Assembly: GCA_023374025.1 (NCBI GenBank)
Contig: SIJG01000007.1
Span: forward strand, 2,422,636-2,486,635
Length of the DNA stretch: 64,000 nt
Direction of reading: 5' to 3'
From: Heterodera schachtii
Lineage: Eukaryota; Nematoda; Chromadorea; Rhabditida; Heteroderidae
The position numbers were made by a program, and so were the translations under genes. Shown here piece after piece: positions 11,901 to 21,396 of this stretch. The notes below the pieces were generated by a model that was given only the letters and a program-made list of their open reading frames with translations, was not told the origin of the DNA and searched no databases. Positions within the stretch are counted from its first letter, which is position 1. Each line of letters starts with the position of its first letter.

Positions 11901-13458
11901 TTCAAACATTTAATCGATCAAAACTACCCATAACTTTGCTCAAAATAACTTTTTTAAAATAAAGAAATTTTTGAAATTATGCTCAAAATTTCACAAAAAA
12001 TTTTTCCAAAACCTCTAGCAATTTTTTTCTAAAAATTTCTCGGTTTCAGTTTGTTTTAGGGTGTCTTGAACACTGTGAAGGAGGGCTGTAAAGACTTTTT
12101 TAGTGAACATAAAAACTCCGCAATAAACATATTACCATGACTGCATAAAATTTCAAAAAAATTTTATTTTGTTATATACTTTGTGTATAAAATTTTATTT
12201 AAAATAATGAAGTCTTAAATAATTAAAAACAGAAAAAAAATTTGCTTATTTATTGAGGTTGACTCATTTTAGGGTAAACTTTTTGAAACAAAATTTGGGC
12301 AAAATTTCGGCTCGGGTTGAACGAAATTTGATTTTCTAGTTTTTTTATTAATTAAAAATAGCTCAGTTAAAATAATTTAAATTAATTAATTTTTTGATGC
12401 CACCTTCACAACCGGCGCTGCCGGCAAAAGCTTCGCTTTTTCACGTCGCGCAATTAAATAAGAAGCCGAGCGAGACCGTTGCTTCTCCATTTCTGCGTGC
12501 CACCTGTCCAGTATATCGTCTTCGTACTTAAATACGGGAATTTAAGACCTATTTCGGATTAGACTATTTAATTTAACAGGAATCTCGCCAGGAACAGGCA
12601 ATTTTTTTCTAAAATTCTAATTTTAATTGTTTTGAAAGTTAAGGTATTATAATGTATACATTTGAAAAATCTTGTGTCTAAATAGAAAATTAAATATTTT
12701 TTATTTATAGACAAAAAAATTAATAAAATTGAATTTTCAGAAATGATCATTTTAAAATTAAAAAAAATATTTTTATAAGTTTGGCCTTTTTCGAAAGCCC
12801 TACATGTTTAGAAGCTGTTGAAAGCTATGCTATTTCTAATCGATTAAAGAATTTATAAAAAAGTTGCAACATGAATACTACCAAAAGTCAGAATTTTTGC
12901 AGCTTTTAATTTATAACTTTTTTTACTTGTCGGTATATCTTTGTGATTTTTGGGAAGCCGATAGAGCTTGTTAAGTGCATTCGAATGATACCAATTTTGT
13001 TGGATTTGGTCAATAAAGAAAAAAGTTATGATGCTTTAAACTTGGCTCAGACTAAACTGTCCCAGTCCGCGTACCAACATTTTCAATAATACGGGCAAAA
13101 AATCGAAATTTCAAGAAATTTTTAAAAATTAACAACTTGGTTAAATTGCCTATTATTTTTAAATGTTCAAAAGATTCGATATCAATCTTTTTTTAAAAGA
13201 ATTTTCTATGTTTTTTTTAAATTAATTGATAAATTTACAATCTTTTTTCTGTCCAATCGTTTTTTTTTGCGGCACAATTCAAAAAAATATTTACCTCACA
13301 ATGGAGACGGCCCATTTTTCGGCATTTATAATCCTGTTTCCATCTTTCTCGCTTTTCTTTGACCTAATCATGAAAAAAAAAATTAAAAAAAAAATCATCA
13401 TTTTTTAACAAATTTAAATTAATTTAATTATCAAACTCACGGTCGATGTTGAAGCCAT
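1820..13458 (-). CDS. Twitchin (UNC-22)-derived Ig/FN3 protein, rearranged paralogue; whole gene model
   Basis: Twitchin is a giant sarcomeric protein of Ig and FN3 modules with a C-terminal kinase. This model has 24 exons (about 3.4 kb coding, about 1,140 codons). It starts at the ATG at 13458, followed by a GTGAGT donor, and stops at TGA 1822-1820. Protein order: basic/acidic N-terminal linker, four Ig modules, acidic linker, a second copy of the first Ig, basic linker, FN3, Ig, linker, a second copy of the third Ig, stop. Module sequences follow UNC-22 (for example TPLPN...IYRTK, TTKDD..MAQLIVD, AFGN..DT). Here N-terminal Ig modules are joined directly to an FN3-Ig pair that in UNC-22 lies near the kinase. 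No kinase is present, and UNC-22 itself is about six times longer. Exon phases agree throughout, except that exon 21 (3475-3622) contains a stop. It may be a shortened functional paralogue, a decaying one, or two genes. Confidence 0.75.
3475..5216 (-). CDS. Twitchin-like gene, exons 19-21: FN3 plus Ig, with an internal stop
   Basis: Exons are 4953-5216, 4348-4642 and 3475-3622. The FN3 module (exons 19-20) has PPKPLYTTDNAIMLQWTRPL, EKEAFGNVPDTRFK and YEFRVAAVNAAGRGEW. The next Ig (exons 20-21) has VGEQAKLLVPYAA, ELSDTGTYSMA and GSASVDLRLKVVDRP. This pair corresponds to a module pair well downstream in UNC-22, near the kinase. In exon 21 the frame reads TYSMAL then TGA. Removing the effect of one apparently lost base restores VNDFGSASVDL. 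That is either a real frameshift or an assembly error. The 4349-4641 intron side and 3623-4347 hold a large foldback repeat and C-runs. Confidence 0.7.
3671..4068. mobile_element. Foldback element with C-run / GTCGTTT arms inside an intron
   Basis: The left arm repeats C-runs joined by GTCGTTT, and the right arm repeats GGGGGAAACGAC. The inner sequence is also palindromic: 'aaattttcgtactaagaaaattcctaagaatttttttatgaaaaatttcta' on the right is the reverse complement of the sequence after 'aggctagaaattt' on the left, around a centre near 3840. It lies in the intron between exons 20 and 21 of the twitchin-like gene. No coding capacity is seen. Confidence 0.65.
5506..7582 (-). CDS. Twitchin-like gene, exons 13-18: acidic linker, duplicate Ig1, basic linker
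   Basis: Exons are 7520-7582, 6820-6918, 6412-6526, 6024-6194, 5595-5710 and 5506-5538. Exons 13 and 14 look like duplicates of each other: both begin A-[FL]-[LR]-[RL] after an identical AATTAAG acceptor and share the donor context GTGGGAATAAATTTGA. Exon 14 is strongly acidic (ESSDVDEDEYVVESDDD). Exons 15-16 repeat Ig1 of block 1 with the same lengths (115 and 171 bases) and phases, differing at few residues (LPAKLQ against LPEKLQ, WYKGRKEL against WYKDRKKL). Exons 17-18 form a basic linker (ARRSESRRPKSARK) followed by QELTPPRRKNT. Introns flanking exons 15-16 also resemble those of exons 6-7, so the duplication is fairly recent. Confidence 0.72.
7828..10929 (-). CDS. Twitchin-like gene, exons 6-12: four Ig modules (block 1)
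   Basis: Exons are 10815-10929, 10403-10573, 9973-10114, 9774-9893, 9012-9189, 8289-8555 and 7828-8019. Ig1 (exons 6-7) shows ELKCKYS, RWYKD and DDSGKYTCKAN. Ig2 (exons 8-9) opens FLTPLPNTMDIYRTK and continues VLTCKL and LVWQRDGKPI. Ig3 (exons 10-11) has SVVEEP, VTFECVVND, WFHGD and QYKCTTKDD. Ig4 (exons 11-12) has VPFEVKGTRRGDPKP, IVFKNP and GKWSLKLENTGG. The order matches the UNC-22 Ig run, except that the Ig between Ig3 and Ig4 in UNC-22 is missing: IVDP runs straight into Ig4. Exon 8 uses the GTAAGA donor, needed for the frame (DVDDPRYQI). Exon 11 appears to use a GC donor (GAG followed by GCGAGT). Block 1 ends with KPKTPKGPVD, which in UNC-22 leads into FN3 modules absent here. Confidence 0.8.
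11181..13458 (-). CDS. Twitchin-like gene, exons 1-5: N-terminal linker with a CxxC...HxxxxC zinc-finger-like exon
   Basis: Exons are 13441-13458 (MASTST), 13295-13363, 12404-12526, 11652-11783 and 11181-11237, all phase 0 and each with GT donors and AG acceptors. Exons 2 and 3 encode charged, mostly basic sequence rich in R, K and E. Exon 4 begins KVPCPSCEQSFDSKKSL and continues SNHKRAC, a C-x2-C...H-x4-C spacing like a C2HC zinc finger. Exon 5 is acidic (SDGEDPAEE). Early linkers of UNC-22 are also charged and low-complexity, but I do not recall a zinc-finger-like motif there. The introns contain only AT-rich sequence. A long pyrimidine tract lies just upstream of the start. Confidence 0.6.
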
Positions 13459-14930
13459 AGGCAAAGGTTGAAGGCAACAAATAGAACAAATAAAAGCTAA
13501 ATATAACTAAATATAAATTTTATAGACTTCAAATTTTCAATTATGTATAAGATTTTGATTAAAATACAAAAAAGAGGGAGGGCGTGTAATTGATTGCCCT
13601 TTTCAAGTGCCTGGGAAAGATTTATCCTAATCTATTCTACTAATAGGAAGGAAATTAGGAGAATAATTTAGTTGTGCCCTCTTCTTCTGTTTGTCACTTT
13701 CTGTTCCCCCTTCCCTTTCTTTCCTCTTCCTCTTTTTTCTTCCATCTTCCCCTTTTCCTCTTCCCGTTTCTCTTTCTGTTCCTCTCTCTCTTCATCATTA
13801 TTTTGTTCTTCTCTCCCTCTCTTTTCCTCGTTCTCTTCCCCCCTCTCTCTCTCTTCTCCTTTCTGTCCCTCTTCCTCACTATTTTTTCATCTTTCTCTTC
13901 CCTTCCTCTTTATTTCTTTATATTCTTCTTTCTCTTCATCTTTCTCCATTTTCTGTTCCTCTGTCTCTCTCAACATTTAAATTTAAAACCTTTTAAAACA
14001 ATTTTTAATTTACAAAATTAAAATCTGGTAATTTAATCATCCAATTTTAAGTATTTTAAGATAAAGGCTTTTTAATCCAAGAGAGAAATATCGGTTTTTA
14101 ATTTTCTTTTTTTTTAATTTTTAGACTTGAGATGCAATCGAACCCTAGACTTTTTCTGTTCAACAGCAATCAGCTTATCACCCAAACCCTTCAATGCAAA
14201 TTAAATAAAATGAATACAAAAAATTTAAATTTTGTTACCATTTTCCAAAAAGTTTGCCGCTGTTTTTTGCTGATCCCGGCCACAAAATCACAAGAATTGC
14301 CTTTAGAACTTTGAACGCCACCTCAAGATGATGTTTTTCAAGAAAAGATTCTGCAAAATTTACAAAAATATAACAAAAACATTTAAAAAATTTTTATACA
14401 TCGAGGAAATTCTTGGAAATTTGGAAAAAGTACACACCCAAACTTTCTGCAAATTAATTTTTTTCTGCCATTCATTTCTTGGAAAAAAATTAATTAAAAA
14501 AGAACAAAGTTTAAGAGTATAGCAAATATTTTATTTTGTGACAATATGTATAAAGCTTTTTATTTGCTGAGTGAATTCGGATTTTGAACTACAAACGAAC
14601 AAATCCCATGACCCGGTTAAGCAGCACAAAATTACGGTCTTTCTTAGGAAAAAACCCGGTTCAAATCTATTTATTGTTAGACGGACTCGGCGACGGCTGC
14701 ATAAATGGGCCAAATAGTTGTTTTTAAAAATTAGGTCTCAAATTCTGGGACGGTCCAGTCGCCGGGATATACACCCGGCTTCGTCCGGCGCTGATATTGA
14801 AGCCGATGACAACTTGTACAACAGCAACTCGTATAAAAGGAAAACAACTCGTATATAGGCTTAAAGTAGTCTAAAGCTTTAGGCCTGCTGGAGTGAAGCG
14901 TCAGGCTATATATATTTTTGTAAAATTATT
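13459..14930. other. Upstream region of the twitchin-like gene, with a 300 bp pyrimidine tract
   Basis: No gene is supported here. Bases 13670-13975 are almost pure C/T on the plus strand (CTTCC, TCTCTC and TTCCTC blocks), so they are a purine tract on the strand of the minus-strand gene, starting about 210 bp upstream of its ATG. The rest is AT-rich, with one moderately GC-rich patch at 14570-14830 that shows no consistent exon model. Confidence 0.5.
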
Positions 14931-14939
14931 ATAGTACTT

Positions 14940-15385
14940 TTGGCTCTATTGCACTTTGTGAGTCTAATCGAGATTCAAAGGTATTTTATGAGCGCAGCCA
15001 ATTAACAATACCTGGTTTTTACACAGTAACTTTGTTCATGTTTGAACAAACCCTAAATTTTTGGTATTATTCGAAAATCACAAAGTCTTAACAAGGTAAT
15101 ATAATATGAGAAAGTAAGAGAATGTTAATATTTAAAGAAAGTTACAAATAAAATAATCATAATTATTTAATTAAACACATCATTTTTGGCTATTGCCTAA
15201 ACGCTGAGTTTTATATATTTTAGCTTCTTTAGAGTTTATATTTTCGAATGACACCAAAAAAATAGGGTTTGTTCGAAAATGAACAACATTATTGTATAAA
15301 ACCAGGTAGTCTCAATTGATTGGACACATAAAATACCTTTGGGCTAATAAAAGTCGATGGGGCTCATAAAGTGTAACAGAACCGT
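14940..15385. mobile_element. Imperfect foldback element (MITE-like), about 445 bp
   Basis: The left half reads cactttgtgag...aaaggtattttatg...tacctggttttta...tttgttcat...gaacaaaccct. The right half reads the reverse complement: agggtttgttcg...aatgaac...aaaaccaggta...cataaaatacctttg...ctcataaagtg. The arms are about 150 bp, diverged, around an AT-rich centre. No target duplication was identified with confidence. Confidence 0.6.
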
Positions 15386-15551
15386 ACCTTTTGCCTTTTG
15401 TACGAGTTGACTATTCTACCGAGTTGCAATTGATTCGAGTTTGAACAATGCTAGGTATAAGGACTAGCTTCCCACGAATGCGCATTTTTCTCAAAAATTT
15501 AAATAATTGACCCTAAGGGCTAACAAAAAGAAGCAATCAAATGTACTACTA

Positions 15552-15924
15552 TTAAATTCGTACTTGGCAATTCAACGACGGTTCTTGGCACTGGCACACT
15601 GGACGACACGCGGCCTGGGCGCCTGAAAAAATTCACAAATTAGCAGTAAGCAGCTGAGAGCCTTATTTGGTACAATTGCACTCAAATTTGCCAAAGATTT
15701 TATTTTCCTTTTTTATGTTATTATTATTTTTAAAATTGACAATTTGACATTTTACCCATGGAGATGACGGGATGAATGAGCCCGGCCAGCCGCAGTGCCT
15801 CCACGAAGGAGTTGGCCAAACTGGCCCAAAAAAGGACGGATTGCCAATGAGTGACTAAAGATTGTTTGTTGTATACGTTTTTGGCATTATGTTTTTCGCG
15901 TATTTCAAAAAGCCACGAATTCAT
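15552..15924 (-). CDS. Possible small Cys-rich protein, two exons (79 residues)
   Basis: The exons are 15756-15924 and 15552-15622, with donor GTAAAA and acceptor TTTTTTCAG in compatible phase 1. The first exon contains a hydrophobic stretch, SVLFWASLANSFVEALRLAG. The second reads GAQAACRPVCQCQEPSLNC and ends VRI-stop. The C-x3-C-x-C-x7-C spacing resembles the start of a leucine-rich-repeat N-cap or another small disulphide module, but no LRRs follow nearby. The base composition is exon-like and GC-richer than its surroundings. The start codon is uncertain, since the hydrophobic part is not at the very N-terminus. I do not recognise the protein. Confidence 0.35.
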
Positions 15925-16063
15925 AATTTATTTTTTGTAAAAGTATTTAAATTTCTTTCATTCATTTTTAAGCAAATAATTCTCTTCTTTTAATTTTTAG
16001 AAATTGATTATTTATTTAATTAATACTTTCTTGTTTTGGGTCCGCACCCAAAACTTTTAAAAA

Positions 16064-16175
16064 ATCAACAAAAGAGCGCGCAGCTGATCCATTTTATTTT
16101 GTCTGAAATTGCTGCATTTATGCCTTTCATTAGTGTTAAGCGCGCCTTGTTTATTTTTCGCGCTCTTTTGTTGAT
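16064..16175. mobile_element. Small inverted-repeat element, arms ATCAACAAAAGAGCGCG
   Basis: ATCAACAAAAGAGCGCG at 16064-16080 is matched in reverse complement by CGCGCTCTTTTGTTGAT at 16159-16175. Both ends are flanked by A-rich or T-rich sequence. The size and structure fit a miniature inverted-repeat element. No coding content. Confidence 0.6.
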
Positions 16176-16472
16176 TCTTTTCAACGATTCTTTTATTTAA
16201 CGAAATGACCAGAACCCTACCAAATCTATATGCATCTAGTTTTTTGTGTTAGCACATTTTTGCAAAAACTATCATCGATATTGGCAATTTGATCGGTGCC
16301 ATAATTTTTCGAAAAAAATAAAAATTATACAAAATTTTTGAGAATTTAAATCTTTGAATTTAAGGGTTGTATGGATTTTCTTTTAAATTTACTTAATTAA
16401 CCCATCAAAAATCACTTAATAAATGTTGTTTTTTATTTTTAAATAAAAATTTATTTTATTTTCCTATTCAAG

Positions 16473-16611
16473 ATTTCCTTGCCATTTCCCGCAATACGAC
16501 GGAAGCTCAACCGATGGCCAACTCCGTCACTGCTACTCCTTGCGCCCCCAATCCGTTAAACAACCACTTCACACAAGCAAAAGCAGAAAAGTACAACAAC
16601 AAACAGTGTTG
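16473..16611 (+). other. Exon-like fragment ending in a stop
   Basis: After a TTCAAG acceptor-like sequence, a GC-richer open stretch reads DFLAISRNTTEAQPMANSV, then a P/N/T-rich run, then AKAEKYNNKQC and TGA. Composition and the upstream splice-like site suggest a terminal exon, but no upstream exons were found on the same strand. The product is unknown. Confidence 0.25.
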
Positions 16612-18678
16612 AAGTGCTTCAGAAAAATGTGCGATTATTAAAAAATTTGATACATACTTCTGATTAGATGTTTAACAAGATCCCGAATGATTTTTTAATT
16701 TTTCTTTAATTTATTTAATTAATAGGAATAAAAAAAGATATTACAGGAAATTTTTTTTTATAATTCCAGTCAAATAGAGACTATTTTAATTATGACTAGC
16801 TACTCCGATGCATTTTTCAAAAATTCCGAGATTACCCAATCGAGATTGTCATTTCATACGAAATTTAAAAATTCCCCCCCCCCCCCCCCCCCTACTTGCT
16901 TCAATTTAAGGAATATCTGAGCCAAACGGGGTTTGTTTGTCCACCGGGATGTGGCTGCTCGAACAAACATTTTGTCCACGACAAAATTTATGCCAAAATT
17001 GGCTATTTGGTCCGCACAGTTTCATTTATTCGGGGATGTCAATCAAATGGTTTTCACAAATTGTTAAAAACACTAAATCGGGACCAGCTCTCCCTCCCTG
17101 ACCCTTTCCCCCCCCCCCCCCCCCCCCCCCCCCTCCACCTTCCGGGTCAGTTCCTAATTTTTTAAATTGTCAAACATAGAGAATTAAAAAAACCAACGAC
17201 TTGAAAATGCGATGAAAAATCAGCTGCTAAAAGAAGAAAGAATGAATATGGTTTGGGAACAATGCCTCGGTACTTATGTCGTTTACTGCCCATAAAAAAA
17301 AATAATTTTTAAATCAATTTATAAACATTTTCACTTGGTTAGAGCATTCGTTCATTTCCTGTGTTGATCGCATTTTCTAAATCTCCCGCCCCAGCCATTA
17401 ATCCATCACTTTTGGCCTCAAGGAATGTGTGGACCTAATTTTAGAGAAATTTTTGTTTACACAAAGTTAAAAATTGCGAAAATGAAAAGGATTTGTGTCT
17501 TAATGAATTTCCATTTATGGGAGTTTATGAAATAAGAAGCTAATAATGGATAAATAAATATGCATGCATTTGATTTATTATTAAAAGATTTATTAAATTA
17601 AATTCAATGATACTTCGGAGAATAAATTTTATAAAGAAAAATTGCCTTATTTTTTAACAAAGTTCATTAAAATTCCAAATTTTTACGATTGACTAATACC
17701 GATTTGTGAGGAAAATTGTCAATCGTAAAAGAAGAGGGGGTATTAAAAATCTAAAAATTTTGCCGGTTTTTAACGACTAAAATAAACGTTTTCCCTTTCT
17801 TCTGTAATTTTCTTTAAAAATTTGGCTTAAGCATAAAATTGATAATTTTTTGGTAAAAATTTGCAAAAAATATGCAAAATACCCACATTTTACCCTGATG
17901 CCTTTTTCCAATTTTTTGTGCCTTTTTTATTATGTAATTTTTTATTCCCTTTTCCAATTTTTTTGTGCCTTTTTTGTCGTTATTATAATTTTTTATGCCT
18001 TTATGATTTTGGATATTGGTAAAATTTTAGAAAAAAATTTAACTTTTCGCATTTCTCTTTTTTTCATTTCGCATTTTTCAGTTTCGCAAATTTCGCTTTT
18101 TGCATTTCACTTTTTATTTTTCAATTTGGCACATCCCTGCTAACCACCCTAGTTTTAATATGTTCAAACGCTTTCAAATATTTGGTGATCGATCAGTTAT
18201 CCTTTTACTGATCATTAAGGCTGTGAATTTTAGGTTTTAACTAAATTTTTTGCTCAATTGATTTGAAGAAAGGAGCTCAAAAAACGCATTTCTGCATTAA
18301 ATTTTCGGTTCTGATGTCACTATCGTTCACTAGAAATCACTATTTGGGGTTTTGTCACTAAAATAGTTAAAAATCACTATTTTGGCATTTTCTCACTATT
18401 TCGACATTTTTTGGAAAATTTCTCAATAAAAATGTAATAAAAACGAAAATTACACCCCTAAGTATCGACTTTAAAAATTTCTGAAAAATACACCCCTAAA
18501 AATTTATGACCATGACTGTATCTTTCATAAAAATTCAAAAAACATTTACCATAAAATATAATTTGATAAAAAGCAAAATTTGGTATATTATAAAAATGGA
18601 AATAATTAAAATAAATGAACAATTAATCAAGTTTTTGTTTTTAAATTTATTAATTTAAATGCATAGATTGGTCAAAGT

Positions 18679-18867
18679 AGAGTGCGCCGGGACCGGGACC
18701 TGGACACGGAAAATTGAGTACAACTGAGTACCAAGGTCCCGGTTTTGACCGGGACCGGGACTAGTCCCGGTTTTTTCCCGGTTTTCCCAGCCAAAAATTC
18801 CCGGTTTTTCAACCCAAAAAGGTCCCGGTCCCGGTTAAGCCCAAAATTCCCGGTCCCGGCGCACTCT
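18679..18867. mobile_element. MITE-like foldback with AGAGTGCGCCGGGACC ends
   Basis: The left end AGAGTGCGCCGGGACC and the right end GGTCCCGGCGCACTCT (one base interruption) form terminal inverted repeats. The interior is a string of TCCCGG and CCGGGA blocks in both orientations. Both flanks contain GTCAAA, consistent with an imperfect target duplication. No coding capacity. Confidence 0.7.
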
Positions 18868-19050
18868 AGTCAAAAGCATTAAAGTTTCTTATAAATTTAA
18901 ATAAATCGCTTATTCAAAAATTGAATTATAAAAAACGCAAAAATTGAGCATAAATTATATGAAAAAAATTAAAACCTTAAATTTTTTATACTTTCTTCCA
19001 TATAATACTTATGCTTTTGAATAATTTCATATTAAATAGCACTTATTTTA

Positions 19051-20935
19051 GAAACTGAAAAAATAGACATTCTTTTAATTACCGAGACTTGGACCAAAGA
19101 CGGGGAAGAAATCAATTTTTGCCCTTGGGTAAAAGATAATTACAATTATATTTTTTCATCAAGGAAATCGAAAACTTGTGGAGGCAGTTGTGGTATTCTG
19201 ATTAGAAAAGAAATTGGATTTTTTTACAAAATTTTCGGATTCAAAATTTAATTCTGAAATTTTAGTTATTCAACTTCAAAATTTACAGTGCATCAGATTT
19301 ATTTTGGTGTATAGACCACCCAAAACAACACTTAAACAAACAGAAAATTTGTTCAAATTTTTGCAAAAATTTTTTAATGAAAATTCAGTGACTTTAGGAG
19401 ATTTTAATTTACCGAATAAGGATTTGGTATGGAAAAATGGGCATCCCTATTCAATGAGTAAATATGGTGAAATATTTTGTGACTTTTTCAATAGATTTTC
19501 TTATGTTTTGGCCACGAATGAGCCAACAAGGATTAACTCCTGGCTAGATTTGATTTTTTCGGCCAATGAAAAAATTATTACTGATTGTACTGTTAAAGGA
19601 GGCATATTTTCTTCGGATCATTTAACACAATTTTTCACATTAATTACTCCTAAAATAAAACCAAAACCAAAGAGCATAAATTTTCGTTGGTTTTGCCCAT
19701 CGAATGTGTTACATTTTAATATAGTCATAGCATCAAGGTTAAATATGAACACTTTAGCATAAATCAAAAATATTCCGCCTTTAACAGTATGTTATTAGAC
19801 ATTTTAAATGAGTGTATGACTGTATTTATATTGATTTTCAAAAAGCATTTGACTCAGTGCCCCATGACTTACTTTTATACAAATTGGAAAAAATAGGTAT
19901 AAGGGGCAAACTTTTAATTTGGATAAAGGATTTTTTGAGTAATAGGACTTTTCGTGTTAAAATTGCGGATGATTTATCCACCAGTAAAAAAGTTGGCTCT
20001 GGCGTCCCCCACGGCTCTGTCCTTGGACCTTTATTATTTTTATTTATATTAACGATCTTCCTGATGCTTTGCCATCAGGAGTAAGAATTAAATTATATGC
20101 TGATGATGTTAAATTGTATATTTGTTATAAAGCAAGAACCGACACAGAAATTATGCATAAAGCATTGCATAATTTCTATGAATGGGCAAATAAATGGCAA
20201 ATCAGAATCTCAATTCAAAAAACTTTTGTAATTCACTTGGGGAATAAAAACCCCAAAGAAATATATAAAATTGATGGAAATATAATAAATGTTGTGGATA
20301 CAATTAGGGATTTGGGCATAAATATTGATAATAAATTGCTATTTTCCAATCATGTCGCACAAATAATAAAGAATGCATATTTACGTATGTGTTCTTTATT
20401 TCGGATTATTAAGTCAAAGTCTTCTAGGATTTGGATTATTTTGACAAAACTTATGTTAGACCGTTATTGGAATATGCTCCTGAGGTTTGGAATCCATCCC
20501 TTCAAAAAAATATTTAAAAAATTGAAAAATGTCAAAAATATTTCACCAAAAGAGTTCTTTTCAAATGCAGCCTTCCACCCATTCCATACCAACAAAGATT
20601 AGAATACCTTCAACTGCCAACACTTGAAAGCAGGCGAAAGCTTTCTGATCTGTTCATGGCTCATAAAATAATTTATGGCCGAACAGATCTGAATCCCTTT
20701 GAAATATTTAAACCTTCTAAACGCTTTAACATTCCCTTTTATAGACTTAACTCGAAATATAAATTAGGCAAAAAATTTATACCTTTTGCAGGGCGGGTAA
20801 CTAAAATTTGGAACCAACTCGATAAAAAGCTTATTGAAACAAACTCATTAAATCAATTTAAAAATAAAATTAAAACCAACTCTATTTCTGTAAAATAGAC
20901 CGGAAAAATTAAAGTCGAATCTTTAATTCATTAAA
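19051..20935 (+). pseudogene. Dead non-LTR (LINE) retrotransposon: endonuclease plus reverse transcriptase remains
   Basis: An apurinic-type endonuclease domain begins at ETEKIDILLITETW (19051) and continues after a frameshift near 19212 with VYRPP, TLGDFNLPN and SSDHL, the expected catalytic motifs. Reverse transcriptase follows: DFQKAFDSVPHDLL, SGVPHGSVLGPLL, and after another shift near 20070 KLYADDVKLY and KWQIRIS. The C-terminal part (RRKLSDLFMAHKIIYGRTD) matches the tail usual in jockey/CR1-type LINEs. The finger part of RT between the two domains is missing around 19762-19810, and at least three frame breaks are present, so it cannot be active. No poly(A) tail or target duplication was resolved. 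Clade assignment (jockey superfamily) is by motif style only. Confidence 0.85.
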
Positions 20936-21396
20936 ACTAAAAGTGATTTGGTCACTATTTATTTATTTGTATTGATTTCATATTATATTTTATTTTGGTG
21001 GTGATCTCGTTTTAATTGTTTTTGCGCTTTCTTGAGGACATTTTTAATTAATGTTTTGTCCTCAATGTAAGCGGATTTTTCCCTTTTGTGGACTCTTTTT
21101 CTTTATTGACATTAAACAATTATTTCCTTGGCACGAATTTTTATTTAAAAAAATATTTTCTAGGTACCTATTTTGGTTTTTTTTGCCCTTAGAAATCCCA
21201 GTCCTCATTTGCAACAACAATTAGTGAATAAAAATTCTTTTTGCTCAATTTTTAGCTATAAATTATGTCATTATTCGCCACTATTTCGTACTTCAATTTA
21301 AAATTATAAATTCGAAAATGCCGTGCCGTCTTTTTCGGGTACATTTTCTTCTTCCAATGCACTTGTATACCCGAATTTTTCTGTGAACACGCGATT
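20936..21396. other. Gene-free AT-rich stretch
   Basis: Nothing recognisable between the end of the LINE remains and the MITE region except a slightly GC-richer patch from 21319 (CCGTGCCGTC...) that may belong to a small interrupted gene described next. Confidence 0.4.

Larger units (their letters stand above)
15925..19030. other. Mostly non-coding stretch with small repeats and one exon-like fragment
   Basis: AT-rich DNA holding a short inverted repeat (16064-16175), an exon-like fragment (16473-16611), C-runs at 16874-16892 and 17108-17133 bounding an unassigned open patch (16893-17107), a short hairpin TTTTACGATTGAC...GTCAATCGTAAAA (17683-17731), and a CCGGGACC foldback (18679-18867). No complete gene model is supported. 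Confidence 0.5.

Noticed and set aside
13672..14021. Overlapping S/F/L/P-rich open frames
   Set aside because: Produced by the 300-bp pyrimidine tract in every frame; not a protein-coding signature.
16896..17165. Open frame with VCPPGCGCSNKHFVHDKIYAK, at first suggestive of an LCCL-like start
   Set aside because: The rest of the LCCL pattern is absent, it is bounded by long C-runs, and no signal peptide or splice partners were found.
17850..18143. Open frame rich in F, L and I resembling a membrane protein
   Set aside because: Made of repeated 'tgccttttttccaatttttt' units; the hydrophobic look is an effect of T-runs.
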